Shown here one piece after another: positions 55,982 through 64,000 of a DNA stretch of 64,000 nucleotides. The DNA is from Paradesertivirga superstes. Its GTDB lineage: Bacteria > Bacteroidota > Bacteroidia > Sphingobacteriales > Sphingobacteriaceae. Made by a program: the position numbers and the translations under genes. The stretch is from contig NZ_JBBJCN010000006.1 in NCBI RefSeq assembly GCF_037622515.1, positions 1-64,000 of the forward strand, written 5' to 3'. The stretch's first letter is position 1; every line of letters starts with the position of its first letter. The notes under the pieces are model-generated. The model was not told where the DNA came from, made no database searches, and saw only the letters and a list, made by a program, of their open reading frames with translations.

Positions 55982-56833
55982 ATGAAAGTTTTCTCATTAG
56001 CACTACTTATCCCTTTTCTTTGCGCCGGTAATAGCTTTTGTCAGTCTGCAGATACCACTAAAATTTTATCTGAAAAAAGAGAACAGAAGTACAATCCTGC
56101 CATTTCACTTGAGAATCCTGTAGGCGGGGGTCAGTTTGGAGAAGTTGTTTTTGGATTTTCATATCAGAACAAGACCCGGATTTCTTATAAGGATGATGCC
56201 AGTGCAGCTGTCTATGTCGGTTTAGGGGACCCAGTGAAATTTATTGGCGGAGGAATGAATGTCAATATTTTTGGCTTGACTAATAAATTCGGGGAACAGG
56301 ATAATATTATGGAAGGCGGAATAGACCTGCACCTGAACAAATTCTTGCTTCATGAACGACTATTGCTCGATGTCGGAGTTCTCAATCCGTTTGTTTGGGG
56401 TGGTAATTCATATATTTCATATCAGAAGAGCTGGTATGTGTCGGGGAACTACATGTTCAATACAAAAAGCCCGCGCCTCTTTTCTTATTTTAGTGTTACT
56501 GGGGGGCTTGGTAACGGAAATTTCAGGAAAGATTCAACATATAATGAATCAGGTAGCGGTTCATTTGAGCCTTTTTTGAGCCTTGCTACACCAATCCTGA
56601 AAAATCTTAACATAATCCTGGAGTGGAATGGTTATGACCTGGCAGCCGGGCTTTCTGTCCTGCCCTCGCAAAGAGCACCTTTTATGCTTACCTGTGAAAT
56701 AACCGATATAAATTACGGCAACCCCCGGATGGTGGCCTCGCTCTCCTATCCAGTTTGCTTCGGAAAGTCTGCAAAAACTACTTTCAGAAACGTGAAAAAT
56801 ATCCGCCCCGTACGTACCATAGGGATTAAGTAG
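55982..56833 (+). CDS. Probable outer-membrane beta-barrel protein
   Basis: I chose the ATG at 55982 because it opens a signal peptide (MKVFSLALLIPFLCAGNSFC). A start at 55961 would put seven residues before it. The mature part of about 260 residues alternates short aromatic and Gly-rich strands (VVFGFSYQNKTRISY, FSYFSVTGGLGNGNF, NIILEWNGYDLAAGL) as in a small outer-membrane barrel. The last 20 residues are basic. I recognise no named family. Its leftward neighbour is a secreted protein. Confidence 0.65.
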   Translation: MKVFSLALLIPFLCAGNSFCQSADTTKILSEKREQKYNPAISLENPVGGGQFGEVVFGFSYQNKTRISYKDDASAAVYVGLGDPVKFIGGGMNVNIFGLTNKFGEQDNIMEGGIDLHLNKFLLHERLLLDVGVLNPFVWGGNSYISYQKSWYVSGNYMFNTKSPRLFSYFSVTGGLGNGNFRKDSTYNESGSGSFEPFLSLATPILKNLNIILEWNGYDLAAGLSVLPSQRAPFMLTCEITDINYGNPRMVASLSYPVCFGKSAKTTFRNVKNIRPVRTIGIK

Positions 56834-56997
56834 ATCTTAATGAAGATCATAAATTGGGTTGCCGACAAAGTGAGAATTCAGCTCATATTCAGAAAGTAAT
56901 TTCTCTTAATTTGATACTCATACATCTTATTTCCAGCCTTTGCAGGAATTCTTATACAATCCGCTGCCTGCACAGTCCCATAGCGATTGATGAAAGT

Positions 56998-59900
56998 TTA
57001 CTTTATTAGTTTTTGAGTAAAAGAAAAGGATTTACCAGTAATTTGCAAAACACATATACCCGGAGGAAAAGACCCAACGCGTAGTTTATGTTCTTCCGAC
57101 TCCCCTGAATTATCCAATGTTGTTGTATAAAGTACCTGACCAGTAATACTTAGAAATCTCGCCACATATGCTCCTTTAGGTACATTGCTTAAACGGATAG
57201 TTACGTTTTCCTCTACCATTGGGTTCGGATAAACCTTGACAGCCTGGTTAGGCTTACTCTCTACCACGGTCGAAGCTGTAGCCGGCTCAATCGCATCATT
57301 ACCTGGCTGTGTAGCTTTTATAACCACAGGGCCGTATTCTGTGAAGTGTAATTCACTATTTTCAATATAACCTTTTCCAGACACAACCTCCAATTCAATA
57401 GGGAGCCCTGAACTCGCAACAGTTTGAATTGGAATAGACGAAATGCCGTAAACCTCAGCTTTAAGGCCTACAAATTTGATATTTTGAGAAGCCTTTTTAG
57501 AATTATGTATTGAGACTGTTGCCGTGGACGCCTCAAATATATTGTTCCCTGCCTGCGTAGCTTGCACCCTTACTGTTCCTAATCCAGTAAAGCTTAATAT
57601 ATTACCACTGATTATACCAGGCCCCGAAAGCACATTGAAGCTCACGGCCAAACCTGAACTGGCTGCAGCCGTTAATGTAACGGAAGAACCTTCGTACACC
57701 GTGGTTGGTGCATTGTTGAAAACGATCGTCTGTGTAGTCTTTACAGGAGATACTACGGCCGAATTGGTTATGGATATCAAGGCCGAAGCCGCTTCAAATG
57801 TAGTGTTCCCTGCCTGTGTGGCCCGCACACTTACCGTTCCATATCCGGTGAAGCTTAATATATTACCACTGATAGTGCCTGGCCCGGATAGGACTTCGAA
57901 GCTTACAGGCAAGCCTGAACTTGCTACAGCATTAAGTGTAATCGGTGTACTTCCATAAGACGTGGCCGGTGTGTTACTGAAGACAATAGTTTGAGACGTC
58001 TTCACAGGAGTGATTATAGCCGAATTCGTTATGGATACTAAGGCCGAAGCCGCTTCAAATGTATTGCTCCCTGCCTGTTTGGCCTGTACACTTACTGTTC
58101 CATATCCGGTAAAACTTAATATATTACCACTGACTACCCCAGGTCCTGATAGCACTTCGAAGCTTACAGGCAAGCCTGAACTTGCGATTGCTGCAAGCGT
58201 GAGAGGAGCACTTGCTGTAACTTGGGTTGCATTGCTAAATGCAATAGTCTGTGGAGATTTCGCGCGGTTTACTATATCGACAGCAGCGGTAGTTGGCTGA
58301 AACTTATCGTCACCAGCCTGTGTGCCCAGTACTTTCACTGTTCCATATCCTGTAAAGTTCAATACGTTACCGGAAATACTTGCTGGCCCCGAAACTACCT
58401 GCAGACTAACTGGAAGGCCGGAACTTGCAGTTGCGGAGATTGTCAAAATCGTGCCACCGATTACGCTCTCAGGTATATTGTTAAAGACAATCGCTTGTGA
58501 TGCCTTTGTAATTGAGCCAGAATCTTCATTTTTTTTTGCTATGAAACGCATTTCGGCAATATCTATAGATCGGTCATAATTATCAGCGGCAACTTTTGTA
58601 AAAAAGTGAAACCGAAGTTTTGACGGGGATCGCCAATCGGCATTCGCATCGAATGGTGCACAACTTACTGATTTAAAATCAGCATAAGTAAAAGTTACCA
58701 TACCATTGCTCGTGCTTATATCGATAGGTTGATTTTTTGTCGCCCGTAAATTAAAATCTATACTTGGAAGATTCTTAACCGTCACTCCATTTGCAATAAT
58801 ATTAACACCGGAAATCTTATCTCTCTCCACATAAAACCTGGTTATGATAAGGCCATTTTTATCCAACACTTCCATATACCCGCCGCCATTTCCATGCGGC
58901 TCATTTGGAGAATTATTGTCATAATTAATTTTACCCGAAAGTTTCCAACTGGATAAACCGATATTAGTGCCCAGGTCCCTGATAATGTTGGCAGTTCCGG
59001 AAGACTTTCGGTAGAGGATAAAAAGATCCGGACTTGTGAAAATGTCATAACTTTTTTCGCCTATTCTCGCACTAAAGCTATTTTCATCATTGATTTTATA
59101 ATCAGAGGAAGGATCTCTTTGCCAGCCCTGTTCGTTTGTTAAGCTCTTACCCCTTACTAAACCATGCAATAAATCTATCCCCTCTGTTCTGGATGCAGAT
59201 AACACAAAGTTTGTACCTACAGGAGAAGCATCCTGCTCTTGAATGGTATTAAGTCCGTTGATTTTCCATCTGTGCACTCCACCGTGCACGCTTTCATCGT
59301 TGTGATATAAATAGGTATTTTCTCCTATTTTCACAACTGACCCAGTAAACACGTTTCCGGCACCACCTTGAAAAGCTTCAACATTTGGATGGTCGGTTGT
59401 TAGTTCGCCAAACTGCCCAACCAGCAGACCATTGTCATATACATGGTTCCATTTATTAGTCTGACTTCCTTTCCAAAATTCTCCATGGTATCCCCAAAAG
59501 ATGTTTTTTTCACTTATCAAGGCCGTGCCTCCCGCATATACAACCCCATTGCCGCTATCAAATGCTCCGTCCGGCGGAAACGGCCCTGTATAATTAGTCG
59601 GTGTACTTTTTGCAGTTTTCCACAGCCATGAATTGCCATTTTTATTTATGGCGCCTAAATGGAAGCCTTCTCCATGTCCGTTTTCGGCTTTAACCGGGTC
59701 AAAAATTACTATTTTACCCGAAGAAGTCGAGTGGTCAAATGACAAACCGTTCCATAACGATGGATCAGTACTGGTCACGGTAGGGGTTGTTGCAAGAATT
59801 TCGGGTGTATTGCTCCAAATCGGATTATTGCTTGCATCAAAACCTGTAATTGGGTATTTTCTAATAATTACCTGCTTCCCTATCTCAGGATAAGTGGGAA

Positions 59901-61488
59901 TTATTTTTGACCCGTCGCTGCCGATAATAGTGAACTGCGGTAGCGGGCTTTCAATAACTCTTACAACGCTACCTTCTATTAATTCAGCTAAATAATAACT
60001 ATTTTCTAATCTTAACCGTCCATACGTCCTTCCATTAGGGAAAGTCGTGATGCATTTCATTTTTTCCGGATCGAACTTTTTATTGATAGTTGCACCCCAG
60101 TTTTTTGTTAGTTTCCAGGAAGCTTGGTCCGTTAGTGGCTTGCTATAATCAATTTTGAATTCAAAAAAATCGGCAAACAAGCGTGTAACATTGTTTTGAT
60201 CCAAAGCCGTAGTATACATCGAGGTCTGATACATTATGTTGTCAATATAGGTTCGGCTTTCTGAAAAGTGTTGAACCCTTCTGTTTTGTGGATCGCCGAC
60301 ATATAGAGACCCATCAGGCATATATGATAGGAATGTGTGGTACTCTTTATTTATATCTTTCCAGTAAAATTTATCATCATAAACGGTGGCATCTTCCATA
60401 TAATTTTTTTCATTTCCTAGTTCCCATAAATAAGAACCTGTTGATACCGAATAAGATTTGACTTTCCCGCTCGCGATATCATTGATACTAACAACCTTAT
60501 TATCAGGCGAAACTGCGATCGCGTCCGCCTTTGATAATTCAATCACTATGCCGGTAGAAATGATTGTTCCGTTTGAGTTGATGTTAAACTTCTCAACTTT
60601 ACCATTATAGCTCAGCCATAAATTATCGTCCATATCTATTTTCATAGTTGAAGGCTGTTGCATTGATAATGTTTGTATTAGCTTACCTGTGATCCTGTCT
60701 AACACCTGAATCTCATTTAATGCCTTTCTTGACACAAACAGATAGCTTCCTTTAGTCTGAACAGCAAGTCCGGTAATTATTGACGAAATGCTCCTGGATG
60801 TTTTTTTAACAGTGATAGCATTAAGATAGGTTGTTCCCAGTTCCATTCTCACCGGGATGCCCTCAGAAAAGGGGACTCTTATATCATCGGAAACATTGGT
60901 TGCAAAAACAAAACTTTCATATTCGGTATCGAACGGATCATAACCAGACCAAAAGACCCTTACGCCATCGGTACATACAAATTCTACCACAGCATTACTT
61001 TGCTTTAAGGGTTCAATCCAGGTTTTTGAATTAGGGTTGGAGATTGATGTTTTATAGGTAGCCGGCCACCCCTCATTGTATCCGGCAGACCAATATATAG
61101 TATTTCCGGCTACAGCCATACCAGTAAGAGGGTCAAACATTCTAAGCTTCGTACTTCCGGTTAAAGCAGTTGATGTATTTCCTATAACCCCCTCCCATTG
61201 ATAATCCACATTATTAGAGAGAACTTTTGCAGTATATTTGTCTGTTGCAGCAATAACTCCATTATCGTCTTTCCCATCCCATTGAAATTGGTGGGAACCG
61301 GCATCATATTTAACGCCGTTCCACAGAGTTCTAACCAAAGTACCATCACTTTTGAAGATGCCCGCGCTAGTACGGGATGCATTTTGTATAGTAAAGGAAA
61401 AAACCGTGTCCTTATTCTGAGCGTTAACTGCAGAGAGAGAGAAATTCAGAATTACAATTAAAGTAAAGAGGATTTTTTTGAAACTCAT
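56998..61488 (-). CDS. Large secreted protein with Ig-like repeats and type IX sorting domain
   Basis: This 1496-aa protein has a signal peptide at residues 1-23. Residues 25-110 resemble a FlgD-type Ig domain (WNGVKYDAGSHQFQWDGKDDNG). Residues 120-830 carry repeated strands such as RITGKLIQTLSM and PDGSLYVGDPQNRRVQHF, consistent with a beta-propeller. Residues 840-1010 form a further beta-rich, possibly lectin-like, domain. Residues 1010-1415 are five tandem Ig-like repeats. The last 80 residues are a type A sorting domain (VKVYPNPM, then LSNVPKGAYV and FTQKLIK), which directs export through the type IX system and attachment to the surface. A strong Shine-Dalgarno supports the start. Binding or adhesion is plausible; no enzyme motif was seen. 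Confidence 0.9.
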   Translation of the reverse strand: MSFKKILFTLIVILNFSLSAVNAQNKDTVFSFTIQNASRTSAGIFKSDGTLVRTLWNGVKYDAGSHQFQWDGKDDNGVIAATDKYTAKVLSNNVDYQWEGVIGNTSTALTGSTKLRMFDPLTGMAVAGNTIYWSAGYNEGWPATYKTSISNPNSKTWIEPLKQSNAVVEFVCTDGVRVFWSGYDPFDTEYESFVFATNVSDDIRVPFSEGIPVRMELGTTYLNAITVKKTSRSISSIITGLAVQTKGSYLFVSRKALNEIQVLDRITGKLIQTLSMQQPSTMKIDMDDNLWLSYNGKVEKFNINSNGTIISTGIVIELSKADAIAVSPDNKVVSINDIASGKVKSYSVSTGSYLWELGNEKNYMEDATVYDDKFYWKDINKEYHTFLSYMPDGSLYVGDPQNRRVQHFSESRTYIDNIMYQTSMYTTALDQNNVTRLFADFFEFKIDYSKPLTDQASWKLTKNWGATINKKFDPEKMKCITTFPNGRTYGRLRLENSYYLAELIEGSVVRVIESPLPQFTIIGSDGSKIIPTYPEIGKQVIIRKYPITGFDASNNPIWSNTPEILATTPTVTSTDPSLWNGLSFDHSTSSGKIVIFDPVKAENGHGEGFHLGAINKNGNSWLWKTAKSTPTNYTGPFPPDGAFDSGNGVVYAGGTALISEKNIFWGYHGEFWKGSQTNKWNHVYDNGLLVGQFGELTTDHPNVEAFQGGAGNVFTGSVVKIGENTYLYHNDESVHGGVHRWKINGLNTIQEQDASPVGTNFVLSASRTEGIDLLHGLVRGKSLTNEQGWQRDPSSDYKINDENSFSARIGEKSYDIFTSPDLFILYRKSSGTANIIRDLGTNIGLSSWKLSGKINYDNNSPNEPHGNGGGYMEVLDKNGLIITRFYVERDKISGVNIIANGVTVKNLPSIDFNLRATKNQPIDISTSNGMVTFTYADFKSVSCAPFDANADWRSPSKLRFHFFTKVAADNYDRSIDIAEMRFIAKKNEDSGSITKASQAIVFNNIPESVIGGTILTISATASSGLPVSLQVVSGPASISGNVLNFTGYGTVKVLGTQAGDDKFQPTTAAVDIVNRAKSPQTIAFSNATQVTASAPLTLAAIASSGLPVSFEVLSGPGVVSGNILSFTGYGTVSVQAKQAGSNTFEAASALVSITNSAIITPVKTSQTIVFSNTPATSYGSTPITLNAVASSGLPVSFEVLSGPGTISGNILSFTGYGTVSVRATQAGNTTFEAASALISITNSAVVSPVKTTQTIVFNNAPTTVYEGSSVTLTAAASSGLAVSFNVLSGPGIISGNILSFTGLGTVRVQATQAGNNIFEASTATVSIHNSKKASQNIKFVGLKAEVYGISSIPIQTVASSGLPIELEVVSGKGYIENSELHFTEYGPVVIKATQPGNDAIEPATASTVVESKPNQAVKVYPNPMVEENVTIRLSNVPKGAYVARFLSITGQVLYTTTLDNSGESEEHKLRVGSFPPGICVLQITGKSFSFTQKLIK
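57001..57245 (-). other. Type IX secretion C-terminal sorting domain (type A)
   Basis: The last 80 residues begin with AVKVYPNPM and end with the typical SFTQKLIK. This domain is recognised by the type IX system and removed on export. It is a strong marker of Bacteroidota. Confidence 0.9.
57245..58515 (-). repeat. Five tandem Ig-like repeats of about 80 residues
   Basis: Each unit follows the pattern QTIxFxN, then ASSGLPVSFEVLSGPG, SGNILSFTGYGTV and ATQAGxxxFEA. The middle three are also very alike at DNA level, while the first and last have diverged. Repeats of this kind are common in Bacteroidota surface proteins, where they act as spacers. Similar DNA units can expand or contract by recombination. 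Confidence 0.9.
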
Positions 61489-61492
61489 ATGC

Positions 61493-61498
61493 CCTCCT
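61493..61498 (-). promoter_or_regulatory. Full AGGAGG ribosome binding site
   Basis: A complete AGGAGG lies four bases before the start at 61488. This is unusual for Bacteroidota and suggests strong translation of the type IX cargo protein, or recent origin of its leader. It fixes the start codon. Confidence 0.6.
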
Positions 61499-61707
61499 AC
61501 GGGAAAGGAAGATTCAAAGTTTCAGACTTTTAACGATCGATTTAGAAATCCATCTAGAAACACTTTTAGACCTGCATCTTCAAAGAGAAGTTAAATGTTT
61601 CCTCTAACCGATAGCATTAATTATCTAGGAGCAGCTATACACCTCAAATAATTATTATACCTTGAATATAACTCTCAAAAATTCACTAGATAGTTCGTAA
61701 ATATCAA

Positions 61708-61754
61708 AAAACAACAAAGTCTCTCATAATGTATATGAAAGACTTTGTTGTTTT
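61708..61754 (-). terminator. Strong intrinsic terminator after the DUF4114-like gene
   Basis: Two 21-base arms (61708-61728 and 61734-61754) pair with a single mismatch around the 5-nt loop ATGTA. On the minus strand the stem ends in GTTGTTTTTT. It starts 12 bp after the stop of the lipoprotein gene at 61766. The stem is AT-rich but long. It separates this gene from the type IX cargo gene, so the latter must have its own promoter. Confidence 0.85.
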
Positions 61755-61765
61755 AATTCTATAAT

Positions 61766-62515
61766 CTATTCTGCTGTTACAGATGCATAAACTACAACAT
61801 CATTAAAATCATGATCGCAAGCCGGTTGAGTCCGATCTATATCCTCAAAGCCTATCAGAACTTTATTCTCAGCATTATAATTAGTCAAAACAGCATGTTT
61901 TTTCAAACCTGAATCAAACTCGGGATTAAGAACGTCATTTGAACAAAAATGGACAACATCATTATTTATTTTTTTGTCAGATCTATTCCAGCCATTTTTC
62001 ATTAAAACGAAACCAACAGAGGTGCCCGGTGTAAATGTGCCGATATCGACCTTATCACCGGCTGTAAGCGGTGTCTCGCTGCCTGCGTTGGGAAAAATAT
62101 AAGTTATCTCTTTTATATCCCTTGCACTGGCTGGAGGACTGTTAGTTGGGTAAGTGTAAAAGGCAATTGTGTTAGAAAACTCAGTAGCCTGGGAGACGAA
62201 GGTGATAAATATCTTAGATCTTGATGTTATAGCTATATCTGCAATAGCTTTGGTTGTGAGCAGCTCCGGATTTGACTTTCTTAAATCTGTTCTTTCGGGT
62301 AAGGTATTATTTAAAAAAGATAATAAACCATTTGATATAACATCCTTAGTTAGAAGATAATTTGGTTTGCCAGACTGGTCATAGGTCCCCAAAGATTTGT
62401 ATGTTGTAGACGTAAACTTTACCGGCGAGGTAGCTGGGGGAGTGACATTCTTTTTGCAAGAGAAAGTCAGAAATATAATACTAATAATAATAATAATTGG
62501 TGAAAATCTTTTCAT
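61766..62515 (-). CDS. Lipoprotein with DUF4114-like C-terminal domain
   Basis: This 249-aa protein has a lipoprotein signal (MKRFSPIIIIISIIFLTFSC, then KK). The C-terminal third has GFVLMKNGW and ends with GFEDIDRTQPACDHDFNDVVVY. The acidic D-x-D-F-N-D pattern is the hallmark of DUF4114 and may bind calcium. Such domains occur in surface and secreted proteins with no settled function. The gene stands alone, with a strong terminator directly after it. Confidence 0.82.
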   Translation of the reverse strand: MKRFSPIIIIISIIFLTFSCKKNVTPPATSPVKFTSTTYKSLGTYDQSGKPNYLLTKDVISNGLLSFLNNTLPERTDLRKSNPELLTTKAIADIAITSRSKIFITFVSQATEFSNTIAFYTYPTNSPPASARDIKEITYIFPNAGSETPLTAGDKVDIGTFTPGTSVGFVLMKNGWNRSDKKINNDVVHFCSNDVLNPEFDSGLKKHAVLTNYNAENKVLIGFEDIDRTQPACDHDFNDVVVYASVTAE

Positions 62516-62629
62516 GTGTGTTAGTTTAAATAATGCGACAACCTTTCTTAAGATGTATTAGTTAAACGGTTTCTTAACCTATTGGTTTTTTTTAATTTTA
62601 TTTAACTTGAAGGAAAACCTCCATTAGTA

Positions 62630-63532
62630 TCAATCAGCTAAGTTATTTATAATGGCATTTATTCTATCTTTCAACACACGCACATACGAACGTCGAAGAT
62701 TCCAGGTTCTTTTCAGATTTCGGAGAGTAAAAGCTTCGTACTTTCGCTCCCATCTTTTTTCCGAATACTTTGTCCAGGTTTTGAAACCTTTGTGAAGCCG
62801 CGAACCAAACATATCCCAGGGTTTCGGAGACCCAATAAAATGAAAGATCACATTGTTAGGAATTATTCGCTTGTCATCATTTGCAAACCATTCACAATTA
62901 TAAGATTCAGGTAATTTCAGAAAGTTGCCGGCAAATACTGCATTTAAGATAGACTGGTCAGCTGACAGCAAATCTTTGGGAAAACGATTGGCAATTTCCA
63001 TGCATCTGTCCTTCAGTTTATTTAGACGCCACTCGTCGAGGTTAAATACAACAACTCCAGAATTAAATGAATCCAAATCAGGTGACAACAAAGCCTTATT
63101 GATGTAAAAATCATACTCATACTCCGTTTTTAATTTCCCTCCCGACACAGCCGCCAGGGCCTTGCCTTTAAAATCGAATTTATCCAGACTCAAAACATCA
63201 AGCTCTACCACAAGGTCGGCATCTAAATATAACACTTGAGGCTCCAATATAAAATCTGATAAAAGTAAGATACCGTACGCTGTCCAATCACCGTGAAATG
63301 ACCTTAAAGAGCCGAAGGTTGCTTCAGGATAAAAATCAATAAAGCGATGCTTCCCGGCAAAACCCTTTGCCTGAAGTAAATCGCTAATCTCATTTTTATC
63401 ATCCGATGATAAAGATGAGCAAACAAAGTAGAGATTAAGCTCTGCGGGAGCGGAACAGTTTTGAATCATTGAAAGGAGTGTAACTCCCAAGCCTGATAAA
63501 CCCAAGCGGTTTATGCAAAAAGCTACATTCAT
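62630..63532 (-). CDS. Glycosyltransferase family 8
   Basis: This 300-aa GT-A enzyme has the metal motif DAD in LYLDADLVVELD, then FNSGVVVFNLDEWR and LSADQSILNAVF, which are typical GT8 blocks, and HFIGSPKPW near the end. The basic, aromatic C-terminus (WNLRRSYVRVLKDR) suggests membrane contact. GT8 members add glucose, galactose or related sugars to lipopolysaccharide cores and other glycans. It follows another glycosyltransferase at the right edge and probably continues the polysaccharide locus. Confidence 0.9.
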   Translation of the reverse strand: MNVAFCINRLGLSGLGVTLLSMIQNCSAPAELNLYFVCSSLSSDDKNEISDLLQAKGFAGKHRFIDFYPEATFGSLRSFHGDWTAYGILLLSDFILEPQVLYLDADLVVELDVLSLDKFDFKGKALAAVSGGKLKTEYEYDFYINKALLSPDLDSFNSGVVVFNLDEWRLNKLKDRCMEIANRFPKDLLSADQSILNAVFAGNFLKLPESYNCEWFANDDKRIIPNNVIFHFIGSPKPWDMFGSRLHKGFKTWTKYSEKRWERKYEAFTLRNLKRTWNLRRSYVRVLKDRINAIINNLAD

Positions 63533-63665
63533 ATACTAAATATACCTTAAAAACAACTAATTGTTTCTGCTAATAGTTAAAGCACCACGGTCTGTCTGCT
63601 GAAGTTATCATCAGTTAATTAAAGAAGTCGAATAACTTTTGCAGTTGTTTACCTAGTTTAAAGAT

Positions 63666-64000
63666 TTACCCCTGCCTTTTCAACTCTTTCATTTTTATCT
63701 GGATAAGGAACTCATAGTAAGTCATATTAAGACAATAAGTAAGGCCCGGTCTTCCCTCAAGAAATCCTAACTTCAAAAAATATGAATAAAAAAAACGAAG
63801 TAAGGGCCAACCAGGCAACCTGCTCAAGAAAGATTTGAGCGCAGGGTTCCGTATACTGCCATGACGAGAGAATATATTTTTAAAAGGTAAGTTGCTATTT
63901 AGCCTGGCAGTTGCTTCCAGGGAAGAATATCTGTTGTGACGTTCAACCCAATGATGCCAGCCTTTTGAAAAACCGTAGTGAATATAAGGCTCTTTAAGAT
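63666..64000 (-). CDS. C-terminal part of a glycosyltransferase (probably GT2), runs off the right edge
   Basis: An open frame of 110 codons enters from the right and stops at TAA (63666-63668). The visible part reads HYGFSKGWHHWVERHNRYSS, then LPGWPLLRFFYSYFLKLG, FLEGRPGLTYCLNMTYYEFL and a Lys-rich end. This pattern (paired His/Trp block, RF-Y core, GFLxGRPG, K-x-x-EL) is the usual end of one bacterial GT2 group used in capsule and exopolysaccharide loci. The catalytic domain lies outside the window. The gap to the GT8 gene is 133 bp. Confidence 0.78.
   Translation of the reverse strand, partial: LKEPYIHYGFSKGWHHWVERHNRYSSLEATARLNSNLPFKNIFSRHGSIRNPALKSFLSRLPGWPLLRFFYSYFLKLGFLEGRPGLTYCLNMTYYEFLIQIKMKELKRQG

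Noticed and set aside
56833..56848. GATCTT/AAGATC hairpin at the end of the barrel gene as a terminator
   Set aside because: Only six AT-rich pairs and no T-run on either side.
57524..58300. Plus-strand frames with repeated sequence blocks, looking like tandem genes or an array
   Set aside because: They are the reverse of the Ig-like repeats of the type IX cargo gene. The units are about 260 bp with no short repeats or spacers, so this is not a CRISPR array.
1..64000. Insertion sequence, prophage, tRNA or rRNA genes
   Set aside because: I found no transposase, integrase or phage motif and no cloverleaf or rRNA stretch on either strand by reading.

Overview
The window reads as chromosome from a member of the Bacteroidota, probably Sphingobacteriales or Chitinophagales. 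The support is a type IX secretion sorting domain at the end of a large secreted protein, lipoproteins with a Cys-Lys-Lys start, few Shine-Dalgarno sequences, moderate-to-low GC, and Bacteroidota-style tandem Ig-like repeats. The genus cannot be settled by eye.

Positions 1-37931 are one leftward operon for a large non-ribosomal peptide. Its order of transcription is a CmlA-like diiron beta-hydroxylase (37931-36315), NRPS-A (6627 aa, five modules), NRPS-B (5129 aa, four modules plus a lone C-terminal condensation domain) and NRPS-C, which starts directly at an adenylation domain and leaves the window on the left. The gaps are 30, 4 and 2 bp. By hand-read specificity codes the order is D-Val, Asn-like, Asp, N-Me-X, D-Val, Ala, N-Me-Y, Val, Ala, Asp, and then onward out of view. 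The first condensation domain is a starter type, so the N-terminus is probably acylated. The two condensation domains that follow epimerisation domains are the D-accepting kind, which supports the order. No terminal thioesterase is visible; it should lie left of position 1.

Positions 38483-42821 hold accessory genes: a penicillin-acylase-family Ntn hydrolase with a small membrane protein (rightward), and a type II thioesterase and Sfp-type phosphopantetheinyl transferase (leftward). The last two serve carrier-protein enzymes and fit the NRPS. The acylase may trim or inactivate the product.

Positions 43134-54072 form a surface-polysaccharide locus. Four genes run right (GT4, NodB deacetylase with a C-terminal trefoil-like domain, methyltransferase, GT2). 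Six run left (GT2, Wzm/Wzt ABC exporter, FkbM methyltransferase, a DxD glycosyltransferase, and a GT2 fused to a left-handed beta-helix acyltransferase). Two more glycosyltransferases sit at 62630-63532 and 63666-64000.

Positions 54277-62515 hold envelope and secreted proteins: two lipoproteins (one with a DUF4114-like end), a small secreted protein, a probable outer-membrane barrel and a 1496-aa type IX cargo protein with five Ig-like repeats. A strong intrinsic terminator lies at 61708-61754. I saw no rRNA, tRNA, CRISPR array, transposase or phage gene.
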